From: Saccharopolyspora erythraea NRRL 2338
GTDB lineage: Bacteria > Actinomycetota > Actinomycetes > Mycobacteriales > Pseudonocardiaceae
Direction of reading: 5' to 3'
DNA: 64,000 bases
NCBI RefSeq assembly: GCF_000062885.1
Contig: NC_009142.1
Coordinates: forward strand, 2,655,584 to 2,719,583
This document shows, in pieces, positions 26,454-35,760 of this stretch. A program made the translations under genes and the position numbers. The notes below the pieces were generated by a model. The model was given only the letters and a program-made list of their open reading frames with translations. It had not been told where the DNA came from and searched no databases. How positions within the stretch are numbered: the first letter of the stretch is position 1; each line of letters starts with the position of its first letter.

Positions 26454-27578
26454 TCATTCTTCGTCGAGAAGCGCGGGGGCTCGGTCGGTCTTCGCAGGTC
26501 GTGGGGCGGGCGTTGGCGCGAGGTCCCGGAGCGGGCCGGTGAGCCCCGGGACGGCGCCGTTGACGACGTCGACGATCGGGCGCACCAGCGGGATCAGGGC
26601 GGGGTCCTCCGGGGGCGCGGCGGTACCCGGTGGTGGTGGGGGTGGTGTGGACCCGCCGTTGTCCTGCGGCGGCGCGGGTTCCGGTTGTTCGGGAATTGGT
26701 GCGTGTGCGGGTTCGGTGACGGGTGCCGGGCTCGTCACGGCGATCAGTTCGGCCGCGGCGGTGCTTCCCGGCCGGTCCGGTTCCGGCCGCCCGCCCCGCT
26801 CGTAAGCGCGGGCCCAGGCCAGGACCGTTCTGGCGTACTCGTCGGAGTGGTTGTAGCGCAGGACCGCCCGTCGCATCCCGTGCTCGGTGGACAGATCGGA
26901 TCCGTCCGCGCAGAGGTACCGGCCTGCGGCCACCGCGGCGTCGTAGACGTTCTGCGGGTCCACGCGGCCGTCGCCGGAGCCGTCGGCTCCCCAGTTCGCC
27001 CATGTCGACGGGATGAACTGCATGGGACCGGCGGCTCGTGCCCAGCGGGCTCCGTCGCGGATGGCCATGGTCCCGCCGGTGCCGTCCAGTTCCGGGCCGT
27101 AGATCGGGGTGCGCATGTCGCCGTCGGCTGTGACGTCGCCGCTTCGCGCGTGGTGGGACTCGACCCGGCCGATCCCGGCGAGCAGAGACCAGCGCAGGTG
27201 GCAGTCCGGATCGCCGAGCGCTCGCTCCGACTCGGCGCGCTGGTAGGCACGCAGCACCGTGCGCGGGATCCCGAACTCCGTCGACCCGCTTCCGCTCGGC
27301 TGCTCTGGAGCGCGGACCGCGGGCGGCAGGTCCGGCGGGAGTTCGAGGTCGAACGGGGCGGTCGTCACCGATGCGGGCAGGCCGGAGGCGGAGTCGCGTT
27401 CCGAGCGCATGCGTTCGTAGCTGTCCTCCGGCGTCGCGTACACCGCCAGGACGAGCGCACCGGCCAGCACGAGCGATCGGTTCCGGAGGCGTTCGCGGTG
27501 GTTGGTCCCCTCCGCGAGGAACCCGCGGGGGAGTCGGCCGCGCGGGCCCTGTGGCCGGGCTGGTTTCCGGCAGTCCAC
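26454..27578 (-). CDS. Lytic murein transglycosylase-like protein
   Basis: About 374 residues. N-terminal membrane/signal helix (RNRSLVLAGALVLAVYA), a short linker, and an SLT domain at about residues 105-255 with LLAGIGRVESHHARSG (the catalytic Glu is in RVES), GPMQFIPSTWANWGADG and DPQNVYDAAVAAGRYLC. The C-terminal 110 residues are Pro-rich and disordered (about residues 265-345), likely spanning the wall. It should cleave glycan strands of peptidoglycan outside the cell, perhaps to make room for the envelope proteins of this operon (inference). GTG 27578 is chosen because AGGAAGG stands at a proper distance; the frame is open much further upstream but overlaps the PepSY gene. Confidence 0.85.
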   Translation of the reverse strand: MDCRKPARPQGPRGRLPRGFLAEGTNHRERLRNRSLVLAGALVLAVYATPEDSYERMRSERDSASGLPASVTTAPFDLELPPDLPPAVRAPEQPSGSGSTEFGIPRTVLRAYQRAESERALGDPDCHLRWSLLAGIGRVESHHARSGDVTADGDMRTPIYGPELDGTGGTMAIRDGARWARAAGPMQFIPSTWANWGADGSGDGRVDPQNVYDAAVAAGRYLCADGSDLSTEHGMRRAVLRYNHSDEYARTVLAWARAYERGGRPEPDRPGSTAAAELIAVTSPAPVTEPAHAPIPEQPEPAPPQDNGGSTPPPPPPGTAAPPEDPALIPLVRPIVDVVNGAVPGLTGPLRDLAPTPAPRPAKTDRAPALLDEE

Positions 27579-27607
27579 GATCAACCCTTCCTCTCGACGT
27601 TGCGATG

Positions 27608-29410
27608 TCACCCGCGCGCCGCCGCCGCACCCGCGCGCCGCCGCCGCAGCCCGGCGGTGATCACGGCATCGACGAGCACGAACAGCAGCAGGCTCGGCCC
27701 GAACAGCGGCATGGCCCAGCTGAGCGCCGCAACGGACACCAGCGCGGCTGCCAGGACGGGGCGCGGTAGCTGTCGCCACACCGGCGGCGGCAAGGTGGCC
27801 CACCGGCCGCGGTACGGGTTGTGCACCCACCACATCCGGTAGCCCAGGCCGATCAGCACGAGCAGGCCGACGGCGAGGAGCGCGAGCAGGATCTGGTTCG
27901 CCAGGCCGAACAGCGTGCCCGTGTGGAACTCGGCGGCCAGCGTGGTCGCCTTCGCCACCAACGAGAAGTCCTCCCAGCCGACCCGCTCCACCACCTTGCC
28001 GCTGTAGGGGTCGACTGCGACGCGGTCGCGCTGGACCGGGACACCGTTGGAGCGCTCGGCCACGCTGAACACGCCGTCGGCCCCGTGCGGCGGGGTGACG
28101 ACGAGCTCGCCGGTCAGCCCTTCGGCGCGGGCGACCGCCAGCGCCCGGTCGATGCCGATCCGCTCGTCTCCGGCGGACTGCGGGCGCATCGGAGCCGGCT
28201 CGAATTCCGTGGTGTGAGCCGCGAGTTCCACCCCCAGCGAGGGGATGAGCGGCAGCGGGAGGGTCGGCACCGGTGCTGGGGTGCTGTCCGGTGGCGGCGT
28301 GGTCACCGGTGGCGGGACGTCGTCGGCAGGTGGGGCAGGGCTTTCCGGGGGAGGGGGCTGTTCGGTGGTCGTCGGTGGAGCGGGCGGGGGTGTCGGTGCT
28401 GGAGCGTCTGGTGTGGACGTTCGGGTCGGCGCGGGGGGCTCGGGCTCATCCGGCGGTTCCGGTGACGGCGCGGCCGGTTCCTCGGCCGCCGGCTCTTCGG
28501 CGACCGGTATCCGCGGCGCCGGTTCCGGTCGCGGTGCGGGAGTTTGCGGCACGGGCAGTGCGATCCCCGGCGGCTCGGCATCCCGCGTGGGGTCGGCGGG
28601 CAGCTCCACCGGGTCCGACACCAGCGCGTGGTCCCGGAAGTGCGCCGGATCGGCCGCCTGGTCGGCCCTGCCCCCGGCGAATTGTGAGATGCCCAGCCCG
28701 GACAGTCCCAGTGCGAGCAGCCCGACGCCCAGCCACAGCCCGAGCGCTCCGTGCACCGAGCGCAGGCGCATCCACCCCTTCGCCGACCGCGACCACGGCA
28801 CCAGCAGGTCCCGTGTGGTGGGGCCGCGGCGCCCGCGCGGCTGCGCCAGCCACAGCACCAGCCCACCCAGCACGATCAGCGGCAGCCAGGTCGCGGCGAG
28901 CTCCGCGTACACCCGGCCCGGCTCGCCCAGGTGCAGGTTGCTGTGCAGTTCACGCAGCCACATGTTGGCCGGAGTGCGGTGCCCGTCGGTGTTCATCTCG
29001 CCGTTGATGAAGTTGGTGTAAGGGTCGACGAACACCGTCCGGCTCTGCTCGGCGTCCAGGCCTGGCACCGCGAGCTGGACCTGCGTGGTGCGGTCCGGTT
29101 CCGGCGGCGGGATCACCGAGCGCAGCGTGGCCTCCGGATGGGCGTCCAGCGCCGCGCGCACCTGCTCGGACACCGGTGCCGGGATGCCGTCGACCTCGGC
29201 GACGAACAGCTGCGAGCGGTACAGGCTCTCGTGGATCTGCGGGCTGAACACGTAGACCAGCCCGGTCAGTGCCAGGACGACCAGGAACGGCGCGACGACG
29301 ATCCCGGCCAGGAAGTGCACCCGCCGGGACAGCAGTCGCAGCGTGTTCAGCGCGGCGTCGCGCGGCGGGGCCGGTGGACGTGTCTGCTGGTCGGTAGTGG
29401 TCCTGGTCAA
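27608..29410 (-). CDS. PepSY-associated membrane protein with long Pro-rich insertion
   Basis: About 600 residues, PepSY_TM type. A first helix near residues 32-55, a PepSY-like external domain with LRELHSNLHLGEPG, helices with RSVHGALGLWLGVGLLALG, and C-terminal helices after EFHTGTLFGLANQILLAL. The spaced His in the helices are typical of this family of putative ferric/flavin reductases or metal-transport partners. Residues about 270-400 are an extreme Pro/Glu/Thr/Ala tract that splits the second external domain, not usual in the family. The start is TTG 29410 with AAGGAG in place; an ATG at 29455 would overlap the CopCD gene and lacks a binding site. Confidence 0.87.
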   Translation of the reverse strand: MTRTTTDQQTRPPAPPRDAALNTLRLLSRRVHFLAGIVVAPFLVVLALTGLVYVFSPQIHESLYRSQLFVAEVDGIPAPVSEQVRAALDAHPEATLRSVIPPPEPDRTTQVQLAVPGLDAEQSRTVFVDPYTNFINGEMNTDGHRTPANMWLRELHSNLHLGEPGRVYAELAATWLPLIVLGGLVLWLAQPRGRRGPTTRDLLVPWSRSAKGWMRLRSVHGALGLWLGVGLLALGLSGLGISQFAGGRADQAADPAHFRDHALVSDPVELPADPTRDAEPPGIALPVPQTPAPRPEPAPRIPVAEEPAAEEPAAPSPEPPDEPEPPAPTRTSTPDAPAPTPPPAPPTTTEQPPPPESPAPPADDVPPPVTTPPPDSTPAPVPTLPLPLIPSLGVELAAHTTEFEPAPMRPQSAGDERIGIDRALAVARAEGLTGELVVTPPHGADGVFSVAERSNGVPVQRDRVAVDPYSGKVVERVGWEDFSLVAKATTLAAEFHTGTLFGLANQILLALLAVGLLVLIGLGYRMWWVHNPYRGRWATLPPPVWRQLPRPVLAAALVSVAALSWAMPLFGPSLLLFVLVDAVITAGLRRRRAGAAAARG

Positions 29411-29444
29411 GGCGGACTCCTTCGGACGGCGGCCGGATGACCGC

Positions 29445-31199
29445 TCACCGGACATCGAGGGGCTGGGTCACCGTCTGCCGGCTCCCGTCGGGGGCGCGCA
29501 GAGTGAGTGCGAGCTCCCAGTCGCCGTGCCCGGGCACGGTCGCCGTGCCGCGTGAGTAGCCCGGCCCGGCTTCGGTGAGCCGTACCGGGATCGGCGCGCG
29601 GCCGGGCCGGCGCAGTTCCGCGGTCACGGCCACATCGCCGGGACCGCCGCGGACCGAGACGCGGGTGTCCAGGTGCACGCGGTCCGGCCCGTCCGCGCCG
29701 GGCAGCAGGACGAGGTCGACCGCGCCGCTCCCACCGGGCTTGCCGGTGTCGAACGGTAGCCGGAACGGCGGCAGCTGACGGCGCAGCGAGGACGGCGTTG
29801 GCTCGATGCGCTGGGCATGCGCGGTGTGCGGAGGCCGGGTCACGACCAGCAGTGCCGTGGCGATCAGCAGGAGCGCGGCGAGACCGGCGCCTCCGGCGGC
29901 CAGGTTCCGGTAGCGCGTGAGCTCCGGGCTCCGTCGTCTGTCCGCTTTGGACTGGGGTGGCTCGGCTGGGCGTCGGTGCAGCTGGAGGCGCAACACCGCG
30001 ATCGTGCCCGCGAGCAATCCGATCAATGCCAGCAGGCCGATCAGCAGCCAGGTATGCGAAGTGGGTACCGTGCTGTCGGTGCTGTGCCAGAGGTGGTAGA
30101 GCGCGACGAGCGCGAGCGAACCGGCGCACGCTCCGGTCGCGCGGGACCAGCGCGGCACGTAGGTGTGGGGTGCCGAGCGGTCCTTGCCACCTAGCAGCAA
30201 CCAGAGCATTCCCAGCCCGGTCACCGGTACCGCCGCCGACATTAGCAACACGACGTCGACGGCCAGGGACAACGGCGTCAGCTCGGAATGCGGGCGCGCG
30301 AGACTCCAGGTCGCCGCGAGAGCCGCGCCGCAGCCGAGCACCGCACCGCCCCGCAGCGCCCGCTCGCGCTGCCGCTCGGCGGGCGGTGCGGCCATGAGCT
30401 CGACGAGGCCGAGCGTGATCGGCAGGAGCAGCAGCAGCCTGCTCAGCAATCCCGCACCGGTGTCGGACCGCAGCGTCCCCCACAGCAGCTGCGGATCGAA
30501 CGCGTCGCCCAGCGGCACCCACGCCGCGTAGGGCCCGAAGGAGACGAGCACTGCCAGTGTCGAGACCACGACCCCGATCCACGCGCCGGTGACCACGCGT
30601 CGCACGGTCGGCAACACCGCGCCTGCGGGCCAGAGCGCGGCCACGAAGAACGCCGCGCCGATCAGCACGGCCATCGCCGCGACCGCCGCGAAGCGGGCGG
30701 TGGTGTGGAAGGCGGCGATGAACGGGTCGCGGCGGGTTTCGATCTCCGGAGCGCCGGCGGAGGAGGTCGGCTGGAACACGTCGAAGGTGAACGCCCCGCT
30801 GAGCGGTTCCAGGTGTTGTGACGGCAGGGTCCACGCCACGGTGTAGGTGCCGCCGAAACGGGTCTTGGGCATTGGGACGGAGATCGTGTCCGGTCGGTCC
30901 GGTGGGTTCACCGGCCGTCGGAAGACGACCTGCTCCCCGGGCGGGTTGATGATCCGCACGGTGGCCAGGCCGGCGGGGACCGGGCGGTCGAAGGTCAGCT
31001 CCACATCGTCCGGTGACTTGACGGTCTCGGAGTTGCCCGGCGAGGTGGTGCGCAACACGGGGTCACCGGATTGCGCGGGGGTGGAGATCAGCAGCGTGGC
31101 CCAGCAGCCCAATACCACCAGCAGGAGGCCGAGGACCTTGCGGCCCTGCGCCGGGCTTGGCCGGTCGGTCCGCTGCGGGCGTTCGTCGACGATCGTCAC
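29445..31199 (-). CDS. CopC-CopD copper resistance fusion protein with C-terminal FixH/YtkA-like domain
   Basis: About 584 residues. After a signal helix (LGLLLVVLGCWATLLIS) comes a CopC domain (residues about 40-140: RTTSPGNSETVKSPDDVELTF..., then TYTVAWTLPSQHLEPLSGAF), then a CopD membrane domain of eight or so helices (about 160-450), then a last helix and an external YtkA/FixH-like beta domain (about 475-584). Fused CopCD proteins (YcnJ-like) import or bind copper. The N-terminal His usual in mature CopC is not evident (mature end would read near QSGDPVLRT), so the classical Cu(II) site may be altered. GGAGGTGA supports GTG 31199; GTG 31211 is an alternative. Confidence 0.87.
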   Translation of the reverse strand: MTIVDERPQRTDRPSPAQGRKVLGLLLVVLGCWATLLISTPAQSGDPVLRTTSPGNSETVKSPDDVELTFDRPVPAGLATVRIINPPGEQVVFRRPVNPPDRPDTISVPMPKTRFGGTYTVAWTLPSQHLEPLSGAFTFDVFQPTSSAGAPEIETRRDPFIAAFHTTARFAAVAAMAVLIGAAFFVAALWPAGAVLPTVRRVVTGAWIGVVVSTLAVLVSFGPYAAWVPLGDAFDPQLLWGTLRSDTGAGLLSRLLLLLPITLGLVELMAAPPAERQRERALRGGAVLGCGAALAATWSLARPHSELTPLSLAVDVVLLMSAAVPVTGLGMLWLLLGGKDRSAPHTYVPRWSRATGACAGSLALVALYHLWHSTDSTVPTSHTWLLIGLLALIGLLAGTIAVLRLQLHRRPAEPPQSKADRRRSPELTRYRNLAAGGAGLAALLLIATALLVVTRPPHTAHAQRIEPTPSSLRRQLPPFRLPFDTGKPGGSGAVDLVLLPGADGPDRVHLDTRVSVRGGPGDVAVTAELRRPGRAPIPVRLTEAGPGYSRGTATVPGHGDWELALTLRAPDGSRQTVTQPLDVR

Positions 31200-31336
31200 G
31201 GGGATGGTCACCTCCAGACCTCAGGGAGTCCACTGAGGACGTGATGCGCGGATGTGCAGCGAGAAGTTGCGGGGGAGTTCGGCGGGGCGACCGCGGCCGG
31301 GGACCGGGAAGGCCCGGCCCCCGGTCGCGGCTCACC

Positions 31337-33673
31337 TCAGCAGGCGCCCGGAGTGATCGGGTTCAGCTGCTCGCAGGTCAGCATCTCCCGCCACTTGCCC
31401 TGGTTCTGCTGCGCCCAGCCGTTGTAGACCAGCGGAACCGGCAGCACGCCCTGGCCGCCCATACCGGACTGGCCGGTGATGGTGCCGTCCATCTTCGTCT
31501 CCGCGGTCGCATCCATGGTCTTCTGGCCGACGACCGCCGCATCCTCGATGTTGCCGTCCCCGTTGGGATCGACGTCGATGATCTGGATGACGTTCGAGAA
31601 CTTGTTGGACACGTAGCCGTAGTAGCCACCGCCCTGCTTGGCACCGAAGTTGATGCCGTGGCAGCCGGCGGTGCACGGCAGATCCTTCACGACCCTGTCG
31701 GTCTTCGGATCGACCACCGACACCGTCGTGGAGAGCACGTTCGCTCCCAGCAGGGCCTTGCCGTCCGGGCTCACCGGCAGCTGGATCATCAGACCACCGA
31801 ACGGCTTGCCTTGCTTCGGACCGGTCAGCGGGTTGTAGTTCTCCCACAGGTCGATCTGCTTGCTGTGCACCTTCTCGCCGTCCTTGTTGCAGGCGTTGTC
31901 CTTCAGCGAGATGCAGGTGATGCTCTGACCGAGGAAGTCCGCCGTGTACGCCTTGGCGTTGTCCGGGGTCATGCTCGTCGCGATCGGAAGCTGGCCGGTC
32001 TGCTCGGTGCGCACGTTCCCGGAGGCCATGTCGACCACGGAGGCATTGTTGGTCAACGTGTTCGGGGTGATGACCGTCTTCCCGTCGGCACTGGTCCAGT
32101 GCGCGTGCGGGTGCCGGATCTCGCCCGAGGGGCTGACCGTGATCCTCCGGGTGACGTGCGTGCCACCCGGGGCCAGCTCCACGATCTCGTTGCCGGCGTT
32201 GAGCCCGACGATGAGCTCGTCGGTGCCGGGCTTGGTCATCACGTGCGCCGGGTTGTGCCCGACCTGGGTCTGCCGGATGAACCGCCCGGTTTCCCGGTCG
32301 AAGACGTCCACCTTGTCGTCGAACCACTCACTCTGGTAGAGGTACTTGTAGTTCTTGTCCGTCCACATGTTGTGCGGGTTGTTCATGTCGATGCCCGGAG
32401 CACCGATCTTCCGCTCAACCGACCAGTTCTCGGCGTTGATCTTGGTGGCGGACCCGACCTTGTTCTTGCCGGCCCACTCCTCCATCTCGGTGTCGATCCA
32501 GACCTCGCCGACGCCTGGCTTCGGCGGTGCCTTGTCGCCCGGCTTCAGCGTCTTCGGGTACATGAACTTCTTGTCGAAGTAGGCATCCAGGTTCGGGATC
32601 AGCACCGGCTTGCCCGCCGCGTCGTACTGCAGGATCGGTACCGGAGGCTGGATCGGGTTCCAGGTGGTCTCCTCGCCCGGCTTGAACCGCTGCCAGTTGT
32701 TCGGGTTGGTGATGTTGAAGAAGGTGTTCACCAACCGCTGCACGATGTCGGCATTGGACGGAACGGTCAGCCCGTGGGAGTTGACCTGGAGGTTCTTGCC
32801 GAAGTCCAGCCCGATGGTGAGCGGGTCGTCGACGACGACAGCGCCCAGCATGTACGGCGAGATCCGGTCGGCGAACGCGTACAGCCCGGGCTCGGTGAGC
32901 TGGATGGACTGCTCGCCGAAGAACCCGCCCTTGTTGTCGTCGAAGGGGTAGCCCTTCGCACCCTCGGGGGCGATGAGTGCGAACGGGTCGCGCAGCCCCT
33001 CGGACTTGGCCGGGTCGACCCGGAAGTTCACCGTCACCGGCGGGCCCTTGACCGCGAATTGCTGCAGGTCGGTGAGCAGCCCCTGGAGATCGAGCCCGAC
33101 CGGCAGCTCGGCGAGGTTGATCGGCTGATCGGTCGGCATGGCAGCGACCTGTTGGGAGAACCGGCCGATCAGCTTCTCGGCCTCGGCGGCCTTGGCCTTG
33201 GCCTCCGGCCTCTGCGCGCCGATCGTCCGCACCGTCGCCAAGGTGCTGTCCAGGTTGAGCGAGTCGAGCAGGCTCACCCCGGTCTCGCCCAGCTTCGGCG
33301 CGGCCTGCGTGGCTCCCTTCACCAGCCCGGTCAGCGAGTCGGCGATACCCGCGTTGGTCAGGCTCGCGGCCTGAGCCGACGACAGCGCACCACCGCCCAC
33401 GGCACCACCGCCGCCGGCCAGTGTCCCCAGGCGGGGCAGCTCGGCGACCGCGAGCGACTGGCTACCGAACAGGTTGAGCCCGGAGTCGAACCACTTGCCG
33501 TTGTCGTCCTTGATGTCGAAGGTGATCGGCAGCGGGCCAACACCGACCGGTGTCTGGGCCTGAGCAGGTATCACGGCGACCGTCGCCGTGCTGGCCGCCG
33601 CGACCGCCAGGGACAAGGACGCCTTGAGCGCCCTTCTCCCCTTCCGGGATCCCGGTGGAGATTCTGCGGACAT
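31337..33673 (-). CDS. Secreted beta-propeller protein with degenerate cupredoxin-like segment
   Basis: A 778-residue exported protein; signal peptide residues 1-40 (LAVAAASTATVAVIPAQAQ). Residues about 160-270 contain a cupredoxin-like beta segment ending EPGLYAFADRISPYMLGAVVVDDP, which aligns in shape with the copper loop of plastocyanin-type domains but has Ala and Ser where Cys and His are expected. Residues about 400-760 form a YVTN/NHL-like propeller with HPHAHW, CISLKDNAC and LPCTAGCHGINFG. The last gives a C-x3-C-H motif, a possible non-standard haem or metal site. It is Lys/Asn-rich compared with its neighbours. First gene of the operon; GAGG precedes ATG 33673. Enzymatic activity unknown. 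Confidence 0.75.
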   Translation of the reverse strand: MSAESPPGSRKGRRALKASLSLAVAAASTATVAVIPAQAQTPVGVGPLPITFDIKDDNGKWFDSGLNLFGSQSLAVAELPRLGTLAGGGGAVGGGALSSAQAASLTNAGIADSLTGLVKGATQAAPKLGETGVSLLDSLNLDSTLATVRTIGAQRPEAKAKAAEAEKLIGRFSQQVAAMPTDQPINLAELPVGLDLQGLLTDLQQFAVKGPPVTVNFRVDPAKSEGLRDPFALIAPEGAKGYPFDDNKGGFFGEQSIQLTEPGLYAFADRISPYMLGAVVVDDPLTIGLDFGKNLQVNSHGLTVPSNADIVQRLVNTFFNITNPNNWQRFKPGEETTWNPIQPPVPILQYDAAGKPVLIPNLDAYFDKKFMYPKTLKPGDKAPPKPGVGEVWIDTEMEEWAGKNKVGSATKINAENWSVERKIGAPGIDMNNPHNMWTDKNYKYLYQSEWFDDKVDVFDRETGRFIRQTQVGHNPAHVMTKPGTDELIVGLNAGNEIVELAPGGTHVTRRITVSPSGEIRHPHAHWTSADGKTVITPNTLTNNASVVDMASGNVRTEQTGQLPIATSMTPDNAKAYTADFLGQSITCISLKDNACNKDGEKVHSKQIDLWENYNPLTGPKQGKPFGGLMIQLPVSPDGKALLGANVLSTTVSVVDPKTDRVVKDLPCTAGCHGINFGAKQGGGYYGYVSNKFSNVIQIIDVDPNGDGNIEDAAVVGQKTMDATAETKMDGTITGQSGMGGQGVLPVPLVYNGWAQQNQGKWREMLTCEQLNPITPGAC

Positions 33674-34791
33674 GAGGTTCCTCTCTGTTCCGTGCGACCC
33701 TGGAGCCGTCGGTGAAAGCCGCGCGCCGCCGGAGAACTCCGCGCACCTTCGATCCGCGGACCTCTCCAAACCAAACGCGTGGATTTCCGGCCTCGCCGTT
33801 TTTCCGGCGGCACCGTTCGAACGAGTCGAACGACGCAAAGTAGAGCACGGGTTGATCCACTGCGAAAGGAAAGAACGGTTAATCGCGTGTAAAGGCGCCC
33901 TCGCTGCCGGGTTCGCCTTCGCGGTGAAATCGCACTGCGTACTTCGGGCAAATGCTTCCCCTCCGGTGGCATGCAGCGCGCTCGGCACTGGAATTCCGAG
34001 CGTGTTGCAAGGCTCACGCATCCGGTGGATTCCACTTCGTTTCCGGGCAGCGGGACCGAGCGTGATCTGGAGACGGCCCTTCGCCCGCGCGGACGTGCGC
34101 CGTGGTGACGACGGCCTTCCCGTAGCAGGACAGACTCCTCGCGGGCACGATCATGACCTGGCGCATCGACCCAGCGTGGTCCGCTGTTCGCCCTTCCGCG
34201 TTCCTGCATGGCCAAGTCGAACTCACCCGGCAGCATCCCGCGTCAGTGCTCGTGTCGCGTCCGTCTCTGCAACGTCAACGCCGTATCTCGACGGATTAAA
34301 ACTTCCTCTTTCTGGGGCGGGTCCCGGAAGTGATGTCGGCGCGTGAGTGGGCGCCGACCGCGGATACCTGGGTGAAACAGGTGACCGTCGTCGCGTTCTC
34401 CGGCTGGCGGTGAGGCCCAGTTCAAGGCTGCATGAGACAGTGCGGGGCATGTGAACCATTTGGTTCGAGTTCCGCGACGACACGGTCGGAGCAGCCGTCC
34501 GGGGACCTTGCGAAAGCGTCGCCCGAAACCGCTCGCCAGCAGCCACAACGCCTTCTTCGGTAATTGTTGCAGAGTCATGAATTCCAGGTTCAGAAGGTAC
34601 CCATCGGCACCGGATCACTGCTGGCCAGAGGCACGTCCGCTGTGCCACGATGCTGCCCGGCAACGCCGATGCCGCCTTTTCACCGAGAAATTCGCCAAGT
34701 GCGAGCCGGCGATGTCGGTTCCATCCGATCAATCGACGCGAACCCGGTTGCGCTGAGCGACCTGCGCGCCCGCGTGCTGAGGAGGTCCACG
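33674..34791. other. 1.1-kb region without a convincing gene
   Basis: Lower G+C than the surroundings, with no frame that has a ribosome binding site and domain. An A/T-rich spot (GGATTAAAACTTCCTC, near 34294-34309) could hold a promoter element. The region separates the divergently transcribed envelope operon and the ferredoxin reductase gene, and should hold both promoters. It may also contain relics of lost genes. Confidence 0.4.
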
Positions 34792-35760
34792 ATGACCGCG
34801 ACCGTCCTGTCCACGACAGAGGTGGAGCTCGAGGTGGTTCTCGAGCAGAAGGAAGTCATCGCCGACGGGGTGGTGCTGCTGACGTTGCGCCACCCCGGCG
34901 ATGAACCGCTGCCCGAATGGGCACCCGGCGCGCACATCGATCTGTTGCTGCGCGAGAACCTGGTGCGCCAGTACTCGTTGTGCGGAGACCCGGCGAACCG
35001 CGCGGTCTTCCAGGTGGCCGTGCGGCGCGAGCAGGCCGGGCGCGGCGGTTCGGCGCACGTGCACGACGAACTCGCCGCAGGCGATCTGGTCCGCGTGCGC
35101 GGGCCGCGGAACAACTTCCGACTGGTCGAGGCCCCGCGGTACCTGTTCGTCGCAGGGGGGATTGGTATCACCCCTTTGCTACCGATGATCTCCGCCGCCG
35201 AGCAGCGCGGCGCGGACTGGCGGCTGGTCTACGGCGGTCGTACCCAGGCGTCGATGCCGTTCGCCGACGAGCTCGTCGCGCGCTTCGGCGACCGGGTCAG
35301 CCTGCGCCCGGCGGATTCCGGCAGCTCGCTCGAACTGCGGAAACTGCTCAAGCGGCCGGGGCGCGGAACCGCGATCTACTGCTGCGGCCCGGAATCCCTG
35401 CTTGCCGAGGCGGAGAAGCGCTGCCACCGCTGGCGGAGCGCACTGCACGTGGAGCGGTTCGCCGCGGCCGCACCGGCCGACGCGGGCCCGGCCACCGCGT
35501 TCGACGTCGAGCTCGCCCGCTCGGGCATCACCATCCGGGTGCCTGAGAACCGCTCGATCCTGGACGCGGTGGAGGACGCGGGCGCACCAGCGATGTCATC
35601 CTGCCGCGAAGGCATCTGCGGAACCTGCGAGACCAGAGTCCTCGACGGCACGCCGGACCACCGCGACTCGCTGCTGACCGCGTCGGACCGCGCGACGGGC
35701 GAAACGATGATGATCTGCGTGTCGCGGGCATGCGGGAGCCGGCTGGTGCTGGATCTGTAG
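34792..35760 (+). CDS. PDR/VanB-type ferredoxin reductase (FMN, NAD(P)H, 2Fe-2S)
   Basis: A 322-residue single-chain oxidoreductase. Residues about 10-110: flavin-binding barrel with RQYSLCGDP; about 115-225: NAD(P)H domain beginning FVAGGIGITPLLPM and ending with the YCCGPESLL motif; about 235-322: plant-type [2Fe-2S] ferredoxin with CREGICGTCETR and a later C in MMICVSRACG. It passes electrons from NAD(P)H to an oxygenase, typically a Rieske demethylase or a P450. No oxygenase gene is adjacent, so its partner lies elsewhere. AGGAGG is correctly placed before ATG 34792. Stands alone, with 450 bp of non-coding DNA after it. Confidence 0.93.
   Translation: MTATVLSTTEVELEVVLEQKEVIADGVVLLTLRHPGDEPLPEWAPGAHIDLLLRENLVRQYSLCGDPANRAVFQVAVRREQAGRGGSAHVHDELAAGDLVRVRGPRNNFRLVEAPRYLFVAGGIGITPLLPMISAAEQRGADWRLVYGGRTQASMPFADELVARFGDRVSLRPADSGSSLELRKLLKRPGRGTAIYCCGPESLLAEAEKRCHRWRSALHVERFAAAAPADAGPATAFDVELARSGITIRVPENRSILDAVEDAGAPAMSSCREGICGTCETRVLDGTPDHRDSLLTASDRATGETMMICVSRACGSRLVLDL

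Noticed and set aside
28245-29021. Gly/Ser/Val-rich plus-strand frame opposite the PepSY gene as a PE-PGRS-like protein
   Set aside because: It is the antisense reading of the Pro-rich insertion and has no start signal.
29407-30834. Minus-strand frame overlapping the CopCD gene
   Set aside because: Shadow frame with Arg-rich composition; the CopC-CopD frame has clear domains and helices.
33571-34236. Minus-strand open frame in the region before the ferredoxin reductase
   Set aside because: Arg/Ser-rich composition, no domain, overlaps the signal peptide of the beta-propeller gene in another frame.
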